NCBI GenBank assembly: GCA_041228345.1 | Contig: CP166131.1 | Coordinates: 2,287,001 to 2,351,000, forward strand | Reading direction: 5' to 3' | Origin: Alphaproteobacteria bacterium LSUCC0396 | Lineage (GTDB): Bacteria; Pseudomonadota; Alphaproteobacteria; Puniceispirillales; Puniceispirillaceae | Length of the DNA: 64,000 nucleotides | In this document: positions 9,314-17,937 of the stretch, one piece after another | How positions within the stretch are numbered: the first letter of the stretch is position 1 | Layout of the letters: the number at the start of each line of letters is the position of its first letter | Translations under genes and position numbers: made by a program | The notes under the pieces: generated by a model | Told to the model about the DNA's origin: nothing | Databases searched by the model: none | Seen by the model: the letters and a program-made list of their open reading frames with translations, nothing else

Positions 9314-9329
9314 TGGCATCTGAATTGCA
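9314..9329 (+). promoter_or_regulatory. Sigma-54 promoter of fliK
   Basis: TGGCATCTGAATTGCA matches the -24/-12 consensus very closely: GG at 9315-9316 and GC at 9327-9328, with TTGCA at the -12 element. It lies in the 88-bp gap between fliJ and fliK. The start would be near 9340, giving a 41-base leader to the ATG at 9381. Confidence 0.8.
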
Positions 9330-9380
9330 TCATTGACTGAGAAATTGTCAATCTGATCTACAAAAGCGGTTAGCGGAAAT

Positions 9381-10910
9381 ATGCCAAAAATAGTGCCAAA
9401 ACCCTCACAAAGCCCAGGATCTGGACCTAAACGGCCTGTGCCAATGCCAGCAGAAAAAACGGGCCATGATTTGCTGTTTGCAGCGTTGTTTGATGGCGCA
9501 AACGCTAATGTTGCCGGTAATGATATAGTTGTTGGCCCAGCTGCATTTTCTGGAAGTTTTGTGACTCATTTGCAAAATCAAGGCGATGATAATACGCAAC
9601 CGCAAGAAGATTTGCTTGCAATGATAGCAGCACTGCAGGCGCCAGGGACGTTTTCTCATAAAAAGACTGACAAACAAAATCAGGAGACCGATAAAGAGGT
9701 CACATCTGATCAAGCTAGCTCTTTGATGGACGAGGAAAATCCCGATGGCTTGGCGAATATGGTAGTGGCAATGCCATCTAGTCCAGAGGGTTTTACCGAA
9801 ATGGAAAAAGTCGATACCCACAGTGGTGAGAAAGCGAGCCTGATGCCAGCAAAAATGGCTTTTGAAGATAGAAAATCATCAGGTCTTCTGGGTACAAAAG
9901 GCTTTGCTTCTGAGGCTGGACAAACAACTACAGAGAAAATGCGGTCAATAAGTGAGAGGTCTTTCGCTCATGATAGTAGCAATTCGGCGTCTGCGAATAC
10001 TAAGCTTGAGGGTGCGCCGGCAGTTTCAAACGAGAGGGTGTTAAACAGTAAAACAAAGCCACCGATGGTGAAATCCATCAATACCAAGCCGATAGTCAAC
10101 AAAGCCAATATGGCAGTAGTTGAACCTATCACTGAAGAAGAAAGCAACACTAAAAATGTTGTCAAAGCTTTTGATGACTCTCGAGAACAGATGATCGGCA
10201 AAAAAGATAAAAATCTCACTACTGTCGCAAGCTTGAAACGGGCGATGCTGTCAGAAAGTAATATGGCGGCGGGTGACAAGGTGCCGCCGCGCGCAGCAAG
10301 TGGCCAAAATGTGCATGAGATGGGGCAACCGATGAAAGCTGTTTTAGCGATGCTTGATAATGCCTCTGGACCTGGTAGCCAGGCGCAAACAGGTGGTCAA
10401 AGTGGCGGCAATTCAGGTGGTCAAACAGGATCTATGACAGGAGGTGGGCTGCTTAATAATCTCAATATGCTTCAAACACTTGATATGGCAAAAAGTAACT
10501 GGAGTGAAATGCTGTTACAACGTGTACAAAGGGCGCTAGCTGGTGCCAAAGAGCATTTGGATTTTCAGTTAAGTCCCCGCAACCTTGGAAAAATGCGCGT
10601 TAGTATTGCGATACAGAATGATCGCACAAATATCCAGATTCAAACTGAAACATCGGCTGCAGCCTCTATGTTGAGCGATGCTGAGGGGCGTCTGGCACAA
10701 ATGCTTGAAGCATCGGGCCTTCGCCTTGGTAGCCTAAGTTCGGGTCAGTCGCAGAGTTTTGGCGGGAACACGTCGGGCGGGCAGGCCGACCAGCAAGGTC
10801 AGGCAAAGTTAGCCTCGAAAGCGAGACCGGATAAAACTGAAAAAGATGGCTTGTCTGATACGGAAATAACTTCAGAGCTTTCAGAAAATTTGATAAATAT
10901 TCAAGCCTAG
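9381..10910 (+). CDS. fliK: Flagellar hook-length control protein FliK
   Basis: FliK is secreted during hook growth and switches the export specificity of FlhB when the hook reaches its length. The 509-residue product is low-complexity and poorly conserved for about the first 340 residues, including a GGQSGGNSGGQTGS glycine-rich linker. A conserved C-terminal hook domain follows: LLQRVQRALAGAKEHLDFQLSP and RNLGKMRVSI, then a segment resembling the core that contacts FlhB. The tail is again glycine/glutamine-rich. It has its own sigma-54 promoter, consistent with middle-class timing. Confidence 0.85.
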   Translation: MPKIVPKPSQSPGSGPKRPVPMPAEKTGHDLLFAALFDGANANVAGNDIVVGPAAFSGSFVTHLQNQGDDNTQPQEDLLAMIAALQAPGTFSHKKTDKQNQETDKEVTSDQASSLMDEENPDGLANMVVAMPSSPEGFTEMEKVDTHSGEKASLMPAKMAFEDRKSSGLLGTKGFASEAGQTTTEKMRSISERSFAHDSSNSASANTKLEGAPAVSNERVLNSKTKPPMVKSINTKPIVNKANMAVVEPITEEESNTKNVVKAFDDSREQMIGKKDKNLTTVASLKRAMLSESNMAAGDKVPPRAASGQNVHEMGQPMKAVLAMLDNASGPGSQAQTGGQSGGNSGGQTGSMTGGGLLNNLNMLQTLDMAKSNWSEMLLQRVQRALAGAKEHLDFQLSPRNLGKMRVSIAIQNDRTNIQIQTETSAAASMLSDAEGRLAQMLEASGLRLGSLSSGQSQSFGGNTSGGQADQQGQAKLASKARPDKTEKDGLSDTEITSELSENLINIQA

Positions 10911-10911
10911 T

Positions 10912-10931
10912 ACATCAGTTGGTACTGATGT
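10912..10931. repeat. Perfect 8-bp hairpin between fliK and fliL
   Basis: ACATCAGT (10912-10919) and ACTGATGT (10924-10931) are exact reverse complements around a 4-base loop, starting one base after the fliK stop. No T-run follows, so it is not a standard terminator. It may stabilise or process the fliK-fliL message, or be an operator. Confidence 0.5.
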
Positions 10932-10964
10932 GTCAGGCAGGGACGTCCATTGGAGGATTAGTCT

Positions 10965-11546
10965 ATGGCAGATGAAGAGAATAACCAGCCTAAAAAGAGT
11001 CGCGGAATTTTAAAAATTCTGGGGTTTGTCTTCGGTGGGCTGTTGCTTGTTGGGGCAGGTCTTGGTACCGGGTTTTTCTTGTTTGGCAGCGACCAACCAG
11101 ATCCGTCCGAGGAAATCGAACAGATCATTGAACGGAAAATGGTTGAGGCTGAGGAGAAGAAAGCGGCTGATGAGAAAGCAGTTGAGGGAGAATCCAAGGT
11201 TGCCAAGGAAACCCCTGAAGTTAAAACTTTCATGACAACCTATTTTGAGTTCCCGGGTACTTTTACAACTAACCTCATGAATTCTCGGAAATTTCTGCAG
11301 GTTGGCCTAGGCGTCTCTACCCAATATGATGACAAAGTGATGAGTAATGTTGAAGCGCATCAATTAGCACTTCGCTCGGAGATTTTGAATGCGATGAGCG
11401 AATTTTCAGAAACTGACATTCAAGGCAAGAATGGTCGTGAACAGTTGGCGAAGGCGTTAACTGCTAGCATAAACGAAAAATTGATTGCACTTGAAGATTT
11501 TGGTGGCGTAAGTGAAGTCCACTTTACGTCTTTTGTGTTGCAGTAA
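10965..11546 (+). CDS. fliL: Flagellar basal body-associated protein FliL
   Basis: FliL is a single-pass inner-membrane protein that forms a ring around the stator and stabilises it under load. The 193-residue product has a short cytosolic N-terminus, one membrane helix at about residues 16-38 (GFVFGGLLLVGAGLGTGFFL) and an acidic linker. The periplasmic stomatin-like domain starts near residue 85 with YFEFPGTFTTNL. A GGAGG ribosome site precedes the ATG. It is followed by fliM and fliN. Confidence 0.9.
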   Translation: MADEENNQPKKSRGILKILGFVFGGLLLVGAGLGTGFFLFGSDQPDPSEEIEQIIERKMVEAEEKKAADEKAVEGESKVAKETPEVKTFMTTYFEFPGTFTTNLMNSRKFLQVGLGVSTQYDDKVMSNVEAHQLALRSEILNAMSEFSETDIQGKNGREQLAKALTASINEKLIALEDFGGVSEVHFTSFVLQ

Positions 11547-11580
11547 CATTAATAATTTAATCGGGAAATTTTGGTAAGGC

Positions 11581-12543
11581 ATGTCGTCACGTAAATTATC
11601 AAGTGAAGAAGTCGAAGCATTGATGGACGGGTTGAAAGCCTCGTCTCATAATGTGCATGCTGATGTTTCTGGCTCTGCCGAAGTGCGTTCGTTCCAATTT
11701 GGCGAAGATGATTTGTCATTAATGGGCGACTACTATGCTTTGAGGCTTATTAATGAGAGGTTTGCGCGTATCGCACGTAGCGTATTCCTACCGATGTTAA
11801 GAGTTCAACCCCGCATTTCACCATTTCCTCCCGAGGTTAAAACTTTTGATGAATATTGCGAGAGCATTAGTAGCTTTATGAATTTGAATATTTCAAGGAT
11901 GGAGGAATTACGAGGGCCGATGCTGTTATCTATTAGCCCTAAATTCATTTCGACCCTCACCGCCTCATATTACGGTGGATCAATCGTTCAAGCAGATCAA
12001 AAACGTACAGAATTCACCAGCACAGAAGAGCGCGTGATCGAGATTGTTCACCGGGGCTTGTGTGAAGCCCTAACCAATTCTTGGGTTGATTTGATGCCCA
12101 TAAGAATCTCGAATCAAGGTCGTGAAGTTAACCCTCAATTCGCCTCATTTGTTGATGGAAATGAACTGGTCATTATTTGTTCTTTCCTTGTCCAATTGCC
12201 ACAAACGGATGCAGTTAATTTTGATGTTGTATACCCCTTGCAAACTTTAAAACCTATCGCATCACAGCTTCGGTCTCGTGTCCAATCTGAAACTGGAGAT
12301 GATGATGTTACCTGGCGCGAGAAAATGGAGCGCGCTATTTTGAATATTCCACTAAATATCACTGCGCTTCTTGGTGAGCCTGTCATGTCAATGGGGCAAT
12401 TAATTCGCTTAAAAACTGGTGATGTTGTTCCTATCCAGATTAATGACGGCATTGAAGTTCGAGTCGAAGACAATCCGATCTTTTTAGCCGAAATCGGTGA
12501 AGTGTCGGGGCAGGTGGCAGTAAGCCTGTCAAGGCGGATTTAA
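11581..12543 (+). CDS. fliM: Flagellar motor switch protein FliM
   Basis: FliM forms the C-ring wall, binds phospho-CheY and transmits switching to FliG. The first residues (SSRKLSSEEVEALMDGLK) fit the N-terminal switch-binding region. The central CheC-like domain follows, and the C-terminal SpoA domain runs from about residue 245 (LNIPLNITALLGEPVMSMG). Its length of 320 residues is normal. The usual fliL-M-N order is kept. Confidence 0.9.
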   Translation: MSSRKLSSEEVEALMDGLKASSHNVHADVSGSAEVRSFQFGEDDLSLMGDYYALRLINERFARIARSVFLPMLRVQPRISPFPPEVKTFDEYCESISSFMNLNISRMEELRGPMLLSISPKFISTLTASYYGGSIVQADQKRTEFTSTEERVIEIVHRGLCEALTNSWVDLMPIRISNQGREVNPQFASFVDGNELVIICSFLVQLPQTDAVNFDVVYPLQTLKPIASQLRSRVQSETGDDDVTWREKMERAILNIPLNITALLGEPVMSMGQLIRLKTGDVVPIQINDGIEVRVEDNPIFLAEIGEVSGQVAVSLSRRI

Positions 12544-12594
12544 ATAATTTCTATCTGATGGCCGGCAAGCTGGCAAAAGAAAAGGAAAAGCATA

Positions 12595-12942
12595 ATGGCA
12601 GACGAAACTGAAAATCAGGCAGCCGGTACTGAAACAGATGCAAAGGGCCCTGATACAGGCGCAACAAGCGCGGCAAAGGTGACTGCTGAGAACTTGCGTG
12701 TCCTCGAAAATGTTGAAGTGCAAATGACGGTCGAGGTTGGCAATACTGAAATTAAGATCCGTGATCTGCTGCGTCTGAATGAAGGTGCAGTAATTGAGCT
12801 TGATCGGCTCGCTGGTGATCCATTAGACATACTGGTCAATGGAACAATGATCGCCAAAGGTGAGATTGTTATGGTCGGCGAGAGATTTGGTGTGCGCTTT
12901 ACCGAGATTGTTGATCCCGAAAAGCGGGTTGAAAATCTTTAG
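12595..12942 (+). CDS. fliN: Flagellar motor switch protein FliN
   Basis: FliN builds the base of the C ring together with the FliM SpoA domain and docks FliH/FliI. The 115-residue protein has an acidic, disordered N-terminus of about 30 residues and a SpoA domain (VEVQMTVEVGNTEIKIRDLL, then GAVIELDRLAGDPLDILVNG). An AAAGGAAAAG ribosome site lies before the ATG. It is the last gene before a likely transcript boundary. Confidence 0.92.
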   Translation: MADETENQAAGTETDAKGPDTGATSAAKVTAENLRVLENVEVQMTVEVGNTEIKIRDLLRLNEGAVIELDRLAGDPLDILVNGTMIAKGEIVMVGERFGVRFTEIVDPEKRVENL

Positions 12943-13049
12943 TGGCAAGCCTGCCCCACAGAGCCCAAATGTGTCTAACTTTTGACGCTTGATAGGGCAT
13001 TGTCCTACAGCTTCCATTTAAATTTTTAATTTAAAGACAATGTATTCAG

Positions 13050-13080
13050 CCTCTTAATGATTAATTAAGGGGCTGTTCTT
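13050..13080 (+). terminator. Probable terminator hairpin after fliN
   Basis: CCTCTTAAT (13050-13058) pairs with ATTAAGGGG (13064-13072) over a 5-base loop, with one G-T wobble, and is followed by a weakly T-rich CTGTTCTT. An AT-only 8-bp inverted repeat lies just before it (13017-13035). The next promoter starts at 13087, which supports a transcript end here. The T-tract is poor, so confidence is limited. Confidence 0.4.
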
Positions 13081-13085
13081 CGCTG

Positions 13086-13101
13086 TGGCATATATTTTGC
13101 C
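13086..13101 (+). promoter_or_regulatory. Sigma-54 promoter of the fliO-P-Q-R-flhB operon
   Basis: TGGCATATATTTTGCC has GG at 13087-13088 and GC at 13099-13100, exactly 10 bases apart, with TGGCA and TTTTGC elements. Transcription would start near 13112, 27 bases before the fliO ATG at 13139, which has a GGAG site at about 13127. Confidence 0.8.
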
Positions 13102-13138
13102 TTCTCTGTTATTAGGATGGTCCTGACGGAGTTCGGCT

Positions 13139-13618
13139 ATGTACACGAATATTATTGGCACACAGCAAATTGTCATCACTGCTGCCTTTTTGGGGATGAT
13201 GGTGTTGTTATTGGTCATTTTGCGAAAGAAAAGCAATGTGATCCGCGCCGGATTAAAAGCTGGGAAACGCATTAATGTGGTTGAGGAAACTGCGGTCAGC
13301 CCAAGTGAGAGGTTAAGGCTAGTAGTAATCGACTCCAAAGAATTCATTATGGTTTCGGCTAAGGGCCATGCGCCCAGTTTGATGCCGCTTAAGGCTGGTG
13401 ATACTGGACCGGATATGAGAGAAAGCCAGTGCGATGATGCTGATGCTAAGATGGAGGCTGCGATCCGTGATGCCATGCAAGCGCACGCAGCGGCCACAGT
13501 ATTTGATGGAACCCGAGAAGACCCCCAAAAAGCCCAGACCAGCCAGTCAGCTATTGATGACCCCCAGGCCTTTGCCAAAAAATTTCAAAGCTGGAGGCAG
13601 CAGAATGCAGGACGCTAA
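13139..13618 (+). CDS. fliO: Flagellar biosynthetic protein FliO
   Basis: FliO is a small membrane scaffold needed for efficient assembly of the FliP-FliQ-FliR export gate. The 159-residue product has one N-terminal membrane helix (about residues 9-29), then a cytosolic domain with KRINVVEETAVSPSERLRLVVID, the FliO signature. The C-terminal half is hydrophilic. It overlaps fliP by 14 bases. Confidence 0.85.
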   Translation: MYTNIIGTQQIVITAAFLGMMVLLLVILRKKSNVIRAGLKAGKRINVVEETAVSPSERLRLVVIDSKEFIMVSAKGHAPSLMPLKAGDTGPDMRESQCDDADAKMEAAIRDAMQAHAAATVFDGTREDPQKAQTSQSAIDDPQAFAKKFQSWRQQNAGR

Positions 13619-14426
13619 CCAAATGAGGTTTGGCATCAGCGGATTGCTTTGTGCTCTTGTCAGTACTGCTATTTTTATCGTTTCGAATGGTGAGGCGATG
13701 GCGCAGGATGCAGCCAGCAGCCTTGCCAGTAACATGGCTGGCCTTGGCGCTGGCTTACCTGCGCTGATATCCAGCAATGCCGCAGATGGCAGCACATCTT
13801 ATTCATTGTCATTGCAAATCCTCGCGCTTATGACGGCGATGACAGTTTTGCCTTCACTAGTGCTCGGTATGACTTCGTTCACCCGGATTATTATTGTGTT
13901 GTCTATTCTGCGCCAAGCGATGGGTACACAGCAAACACCCCCTAATCAGGTCCTAATTGCGATTGCGTTGTTCCTGACTTTTTTCATTATGTCGCCAACT
14001 CTGACTAATATTTATGAAACCGCTGCCGAACCGTATTTAAGTGGCAATGTTAGTGCTGAAAGTGCTTTGTCGTCAGCGAGTGGCGATATGAAAGAATTTA
14101 TGGTTAAGAATACCCGTAAGGATGATTTGAATATGTTTATGGATCTAGCGGCAAAAGGCGCAGTTGAGACGCCAAAGGATGTTCCTTTGACGGTGTTGTT
14201 GCCGGCTTTTATTACCTCTGAGTTAAAGACAGCTTTTCAGATTGGCTTTCTATTATTTTTGCCATTTCTGGTGATTGATATGGTGGTGGCGTCTGTGCTC
14301 ATGTCACTTGGTATGATGATGCTCAGTCCAATGTTAGTGGCATTACCGTTTAAATTACTTTTGTTCGTTCTAGTTGATGGCTGGAGCATGACAGTGGGTT
14401 CGCTTGTTGCGACCTATGTTGTTTAG
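13605..14426 (+). CDS. fliP: Flagellar export gate protein FliP
   Basis: FliP pentamers with FliR and FliQ form the export pore. The ATG at 13605 is chosen because GGAGG (about 13593-13597) stands seven bases before it; an open frame continues upstream inside fliO but has no good start. Next come a cleavable signal sequence ending near AMAQDAAS and the family motifs LQILALMTAMTVLPSLVLGM, FTRIIIVLSILRQAMGTQQ and PPNQVLIAIALFLTFF. The C-terminal helices are also as expected. Length is 273 residues. Confidence 0.93.
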   Translation: MQDANQMRFGISGLLCALVSTAIFIVSNGEAMAQDAASSLASNMAGLGAGLPALISSNAADGSTSYSLSLQILALMTAMTVLPSLVLGMTSFTRIIIVLSILRQAMGTQQTPPNQVLIAIALFLTFFIMSPTLTNIYETAAEPYLSGNVSAESALSSASGDMKEFMVKNTRKDDLNMFMDLAAKGAVETPKDVPLTVLLPAFITSELKTAFQIGFLLFLPFLVIDMVVASVLMSLGMMMLSPMLVALPFKLLLFVLVDGWSMTVGSLVATYVV

Positions 14427-14452
14427 CCTCTTTCAGTAGAAGGGTGCCGATT

Positions 14453-14719
14453 ATGGGCTTTGATATGAATGTCGAATTTTTGCGGATGGCATTTTGGCAG
14501 ATCGTTATGGTTGCTGGCCCAGTTTTGTTGGTCGCGCTTGCGATTGGTCTTTTCATTGGCATCATACAGGCGGCTACATCAATCAATGAGCAAACTCTCA
14601 GCTTTGTACCAAAACTTGTGGTGGTTTTGATTACCTTTGGATTATTGGCTAATCTGATGATGGTACAGTTAAGTGACTATTTTCATTTCATTTTTGAACA
14701 GGTCGCACAGGTAGGATAA
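14453..14719 (+). CDS. fliQ: Flagellar export gate protein FliQ
   Basis: FliQ is a small two-helix membrane protein wrapped around the FliP-FliR core of the export gate. The ATG at 14453 (MGFDMNVEF) is preferred over an in-frame GTG at 14444 because AGAAGGG then serves as its ribosome site. The family motifs GLFIGIIQAATSINEQTLSFVPKL are split over the two helices. At 88 residues it has normal size. It follows fliP by 26 bases. Confidence 0.92.
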   Translation: MGFDMNVEFLRMAFWQIVMVAGPVLLVALAIGLFIGIIQAATSINEQTLSFVPKLVVVLITFGLLANLMMVQLSDYFHFIFEQVAQVG

Positions 14720-14723
14720 ATGA

Positions 14724-15554
14724 ATGAGTGAGCTGGCATTGTCAAATTTGGGTGGTGTAGGCCCGCTGCCAGGTCTTAGCTTGCAATTTTTGATGGAGCT
14801 TCTTGCTGGATTATTTCTGGCAAGTTTACGCATTGGTGCCTTTTTGATCGCTTCGCCCTTTTTTGGAGGTAGTTCGGTTCCCTTGCAAGTCCGGATTATT
14901 ATGGCAGTGCTTCTTGGGGTTGCTGTGGTTAATAATGTTGTGGTTCCGGACTGGCAAAGCTTTAACGCACTTACAGGCATTCGGGTGGTCTTAACCGAAC
15001 TGGCCATCGGCATTGCATCTGGTCTGATTCTGACCATCTGGTTTTCAGCTGCGCTCCTTGCTGGTGAAAAAATTGCTAGTTCGGCTGGTCTTGGATTTGC
15101 AGCCCAGATTGATCCCGACTCGGGTGGACAAACGCCCGTAGTCAGCAAAACATTCTCATTGTTCCTTACGGTAATTTTTTTGTCATGGAACGGGCACCTG
15201 CTGGTGTTAAGGGCGGTTGCTGACTCGTATGAATATTTACCGGTTGGCGCGATGCCTGCTTTTCCAGTTTTGGTCCAAGGCGGGATTGCGGCGGCTGGTT
15301 CAATGTTTTTTGCTGCAACGATTATCATGCTGCCGTTGACTGCCTTTTTGCTCGCAATCAATCTGGCGATCGGTGTTATTACTCGATCAGCCCCGCAGCT
15401 TAATCTGTTTTCATTTGGTTTCCCAATCAGCATGCTGGGCATTTTTGTACTGCTCTATCTTTGGGTTGATGTATTGGGTGACGCGATGGATGATCTTTCC
15501 CGTTCGGCAATCGAAAATGTTCAATTTATTCTGGGGGCGATAATCAATGGCTGA
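14724..15554 (+). CDS. fliR: Flagellar export gate protein FliR
   Basis: FliR supplies the single subunit that completes the FliP-FliQ export pore. The 276-residue product is strongly hydrophobic, with about six membrane segments. It carries the segment RIGAFLIASPFFGGSSVPLQ near residue 40, as in the family, and GLGFAAQIDPDSGGQTPVVS near 120. It begins five bases after the fliQ stop and ends overlapping flhB by eight bases. Confidence 0.92.
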   Translation: MSELALSNLGGVGPLPGLSLQFLMELLAGLFLASLRIGAFLIASPFFGGSSVPLQVRIIMAVLLGVAVVNNVVVPDWQSFNALTGIRVVLTELAIGIASGLILTIWFSAALLAGEKIASSAGLGFAAQIDPDSGGQTPVVSKTFSLFLTVIFLSWNGHLLVLRAVADSYEYLPVGAMPAFPVLVQGGIAAAGSMFFAATIIMLPLTAFLLAINLAIGVITRSAPQLNLFSFGFPISMLGIFVLLYLWVDVLGDAMDDLSRSAIENVQFILGAIING

Positions 15555-16722
15555 AGAAGGTGATGACAGCCAAGAAAAGACTGAGGACCCCTCCCAACGA
15601 AAGCTCGAGAAAGCCGCAGAGGAGGGGCGGGTTCTTACCTCGAAGGATATGTTTGTCTTTACTGGCCTCTTTGGTGCTTTGCTAATGATGCTAGCGGTAC
15701 CGGGCATTATTGAGCCGGTGCTTGGCAAGTGGGGAGCATTGCTAAGACTTGAGCGTGGAGCTGATTTGGATGCCCTAATCAGCCAGCGCATTACTGAGGG
15801 GATCAAAATGATCCTTATCACCGGCGTTGTTATCGGTGTTCCATTGATGGCTGTGGTAATCCTAACACAAGCAGCTGTTGCCGGTAATTTGAATTTCGCA
15901 CCCAAGGCAATGGCGTTTAAGGGTAACCGTATAAATATCTTAAAAGGCTTGCAACGGATGGTGTCGATAAAGGCACTGGTCGAGCTCGGCAAGGCGTCAC
16001 TAAAGGTTGTTCTGCTTTTTAGCATCGCGATTGGCATTCTTTATATGCAGGCTCCAAAGATTCTGAAGTTACCCTATCGATCACTTGGGGAAGCAGTGGC
16101 ATCCGCAGGAACTATGTTTCCAGCAGTGCTCGGCGGGCTTTTATTAATGCTGGCAGTGATCGCACTTCTTGATTTTCTCTGGCAACGCCATACCCATATC
16201 AAGTCGTTGAAAATGTCCAAGCAGGATCAAAAAGATGAATATAAACAGACTGAAGGCTCGCCTGAAGTGAAAGCGAAAATCCGACGTATGCAGATGGAGA
16301 ACTCTGCTAATGCTGCACGCCAGCAAGCTGCCTTGGATGATGTTTCTTCGGCTACTGCCATCATAACAAACCCGACCCATTTTGCCGTGGCACTGAAATA
16401 TGAAGTTGGTAGCATTGAAGCTCCAAAAATTCTGGCTATGGGGCGAGGGAAGATTGCTGAGATGATTATCGATCGCGGTAAAGATGCCAATATCACAATT
16501 TTTCGCAGTGCGTTACTGGCGCGTGCGTTATACTTTAGTGGCGAGATTGGAAAAGAAATACCTGAGATGCTTTATCAGGCTGTGGCGGTAATCTTGGCCT
16601 ATATCTACCGCATTGACCGGGGTGAAGACCTTGAGCGTCCGGAGATTGAGTTGCCTGACGATATGCGCTTTGATGAATTTGGTAAGCCGCTGGTCAATCG
16701 GGCAGGAGGATATGATGCGTAA
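15547..16722 (+). CDS. flhB: Flagellar export switch protein FlhB
   Basis: FlhB controls the switch from rod/hook to filament export. The 391-residue product has the basic N-terminus (EKTEDPSQRKLEKAAEEG), four membrane helices and a cytosolic domain with the self-cleavage motif NPTH at about residues 275-278, intact. The C-terminal tail beyond the YRIDRG segment is about 30 residues and acidic. It overlaps fliR at its start and the next small gene at its end, so it heads a coupled set of unknown genes. Confidence 0.95.
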   Translation: MAEEGDDSQEKTEDPSQRKLEKAAEEGRVLTSKDMFVFTGLFGALLMMLAVPGIIEPVLGKWGALLRLERGADLDALISQRITEGIKMILITGVVIGVPLMAVVILTQAAVAGNLNFAPKAMAFKGNRINILKGLQRMVSIKALVELGKASLKVVLLFSIAIGILYMQAPKILKLPYRSLGEAVASAGTMFPAVLGGLLLMLAVIALLDFLWQRHTHIKSLKMSKQDQKDEYKQTEGSPEVKAKIRRMQMENSANAARQQAALDDVSSATAIITNPTHFAVALKYEVGSIEAPKILAMGRGKIAEMIIDRGKDANITIFRSALLARALYFSGEIGKEIPEMLYQAVAVILAYIYRIDRGEDLERPEIELPDDMRFDEFGKPLVNRAGGYDA

Positions 16723-16921
16723 AAACCGATCAATCGGTGAAATGATAAGTACCGTTACGTTTTCTGGCGTCGCCGCCTATCTGTTGATTTATAGTCTAGG
16801 CCTTTTTGAGGCGGGCGAGGCAATGCGCGGTACGATAGGTTTGCTGGCAGCGGCGTGTTGCGCGCTTGGCGGGTTGCGGTTTGTTATTGCAAACTTTGTC
16901 GCGATGTGGCGCAAAAACTAA
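16715..16921 (+). CDS. Small two-helix membrane protein of unknown function, coupled to flhB
   Basis: A 68-residue protein starting inside the end of flhB. The ATG at 16715 is chosen because AGGAGG ends five bases before it. It has a basic N-terminus (MRKNRSIGEMIS) and two membrane helices at about residues 13-33 and 40-58 (TIGLLAAACCALGGLRFVIA). No family was recognised. Its stop overlaps the next ATG by one base, so it is probably made at a fixed ratio to its neighbours. A role in flagellar export or stator function is only an inference from position. Confidence 0.7.
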   Translation: MRKNRSIGEMISTVTFSGVAAYLLIYSLGLFEAGEAMRGTIGLLAAACCALGGLRFVIANFVAMWRKN

Positions 16922-17142
16922 TGGCTAAAGAGCGTGATTATTTGGTTCGTTGTCATGGCTGTGCGCATTATTTCGTGACCTATGACAGGCATCGCCCGTA
17001 CGGCTGTGCTAAGTTTGGCTTTAAGACCAAAAGCTTGCCATCGCAGGTGGTAATCGAAACAACTGGCATGCAATGTGCATATCGGACAGAACGTCCGGTC
17101 GCCAAAAACGGCCGTGTAGCAGAAAACCAGAGGAAAATCTGA
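16921..17142 (+). CDS. Small four-cysteine (zinc-ribbon-like) protein in the flagellar operon
   Basis: A 73-residue protein beginning at the ATG that overlaps the previous stop (TAATG). Cysteines C11, C14, C29 and C52 sit in CHGCAHYFVTYDRHRPYGC and TGMQC, consistent with a metal site. The pattern CxxC...RPxGC...FK(S/T)K..PS...SGMxC resembles, from memory, short proteins of other motile proteobacteria that databases sometimes label uracil-DNA glycosylase; no glycosylase fold could fit in this length. Function is unknown. It is coupled by one-base overlaps to both neighbours. Confidence 0.7.
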   Translation: MAKERDYLVRCHGCAHYFVTYDRHRPYGCAKFGFKTKSLPSQVVIETTGMQCAYRTERPVAKNGRVAENQRKI

Positions 17143-17879
17143 TGGCAGGCGAACTTAATTCAGTCCAGGAAAGTATCAAACTTGCATTGGACGCCGCAGA
17201 TGCGGCAACTGATGTGACATCAGAGTATAGTCAAGTTAAACGCGAACACAAAAAGTTGGAAAGTAAAGTGTCACAGATTCACCGTTACACCACCATAACC
17301 TTTGTCAGCGCTATCTCAGCAGCAGTTATAGCGCTAGCCTTTTCGGCGACCTTGTATTTTAAGTCTATTTCTGAACTAACATTAATGACTTCAACCAACC
17401 GTCAAGGTTTGATTGTGTTTTCTGAGAATATTGAAAAATTAAATACCGTTCTGGCTGAACTACAGGTGTCACTGACCAAACAGGAGGAGTTGCTTAAATT
17501 AAATCGCGAGTCAACTTCGCAAATCGCTGAATTAAAGAAAGTTATAGCGGATGGTAACGCCAGCATCGTTGCACAATTGCAAAAAACTGGCGACGAGATG
17601 AATGGCGCGACTATGACAGTTGGCGATGACCTTAAAACGGCAATGGAAGCCCAGAACAAACTTGTTGCTAGCGGCTTTAAGGTAAATTTGACTAGCCTTG
17701 AATCGTCTGTGATGAAGTCAATCGAAGCGATCGACAAAAAGATTGCGAGTAACACGGCACTACAGAATGTGGCGGCTACTCAAGCAAAAACTAAAAAAGA
17801 GCTTGAAGCATTGAAACTGCAAACAAAAGAAATTCGTAAACTTCTTGAGACGCAGCAAAATCGCATTACATTTCCATAA
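17142..17879 (+). CDS. Single-pass membrane protein with a long coiled coil, unknown function
   Basis: The ATG at 17142 overlaps the previous stop and follows AGGAAAATCTG. The 245-residue product has a cytosolic N-terminus of about 50 residues (heptads in YSQVKREHKKLESKVSQIH) and one membrane helix at about residues 53-78. The rest is an alanine, lysine and glutamate-rich helical region with no cysteine or catalytic signature. It looks like a structural tether or a chemoreceptor-like stalk without a signalling tip. No named family was recognised. Its position behind flhB suggests a flagellar-associated envelope role. Confidence 0.65.
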   Translation: MAGELNSVQESIKLALDAADAATDVTSEYSQVKREHKKLESKVSQIHRYTTITFVSAISAAVIALAFSATLYFKSISELTLMTSTNRQGLIVFSENIEKLNTVLAELQVSLTKQEELLKLNRESTSQIAELKKVIADGNASIVAQLQKTGDEMNGATMTVGDDLKTAMEAQNKLVASGFKVNLTSLESSVMKSIEAIDKKIASNTALQNVAATQAKTKKELEALKLQTKEIRKLLETQQNRITFP

Positions 17880-17937
17880 GATGTTGACGCAACGCCAGCG
17901 GTTCTGTGAAGGGAGCGGCTAAGTAACGGAGACCACG

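Noticed and set aside
14669-15442. 257-codon minus-strand open frame across fliR
   Set aside because: Antisense to an unambiguous fliR; no ribosome site or family resemblance.
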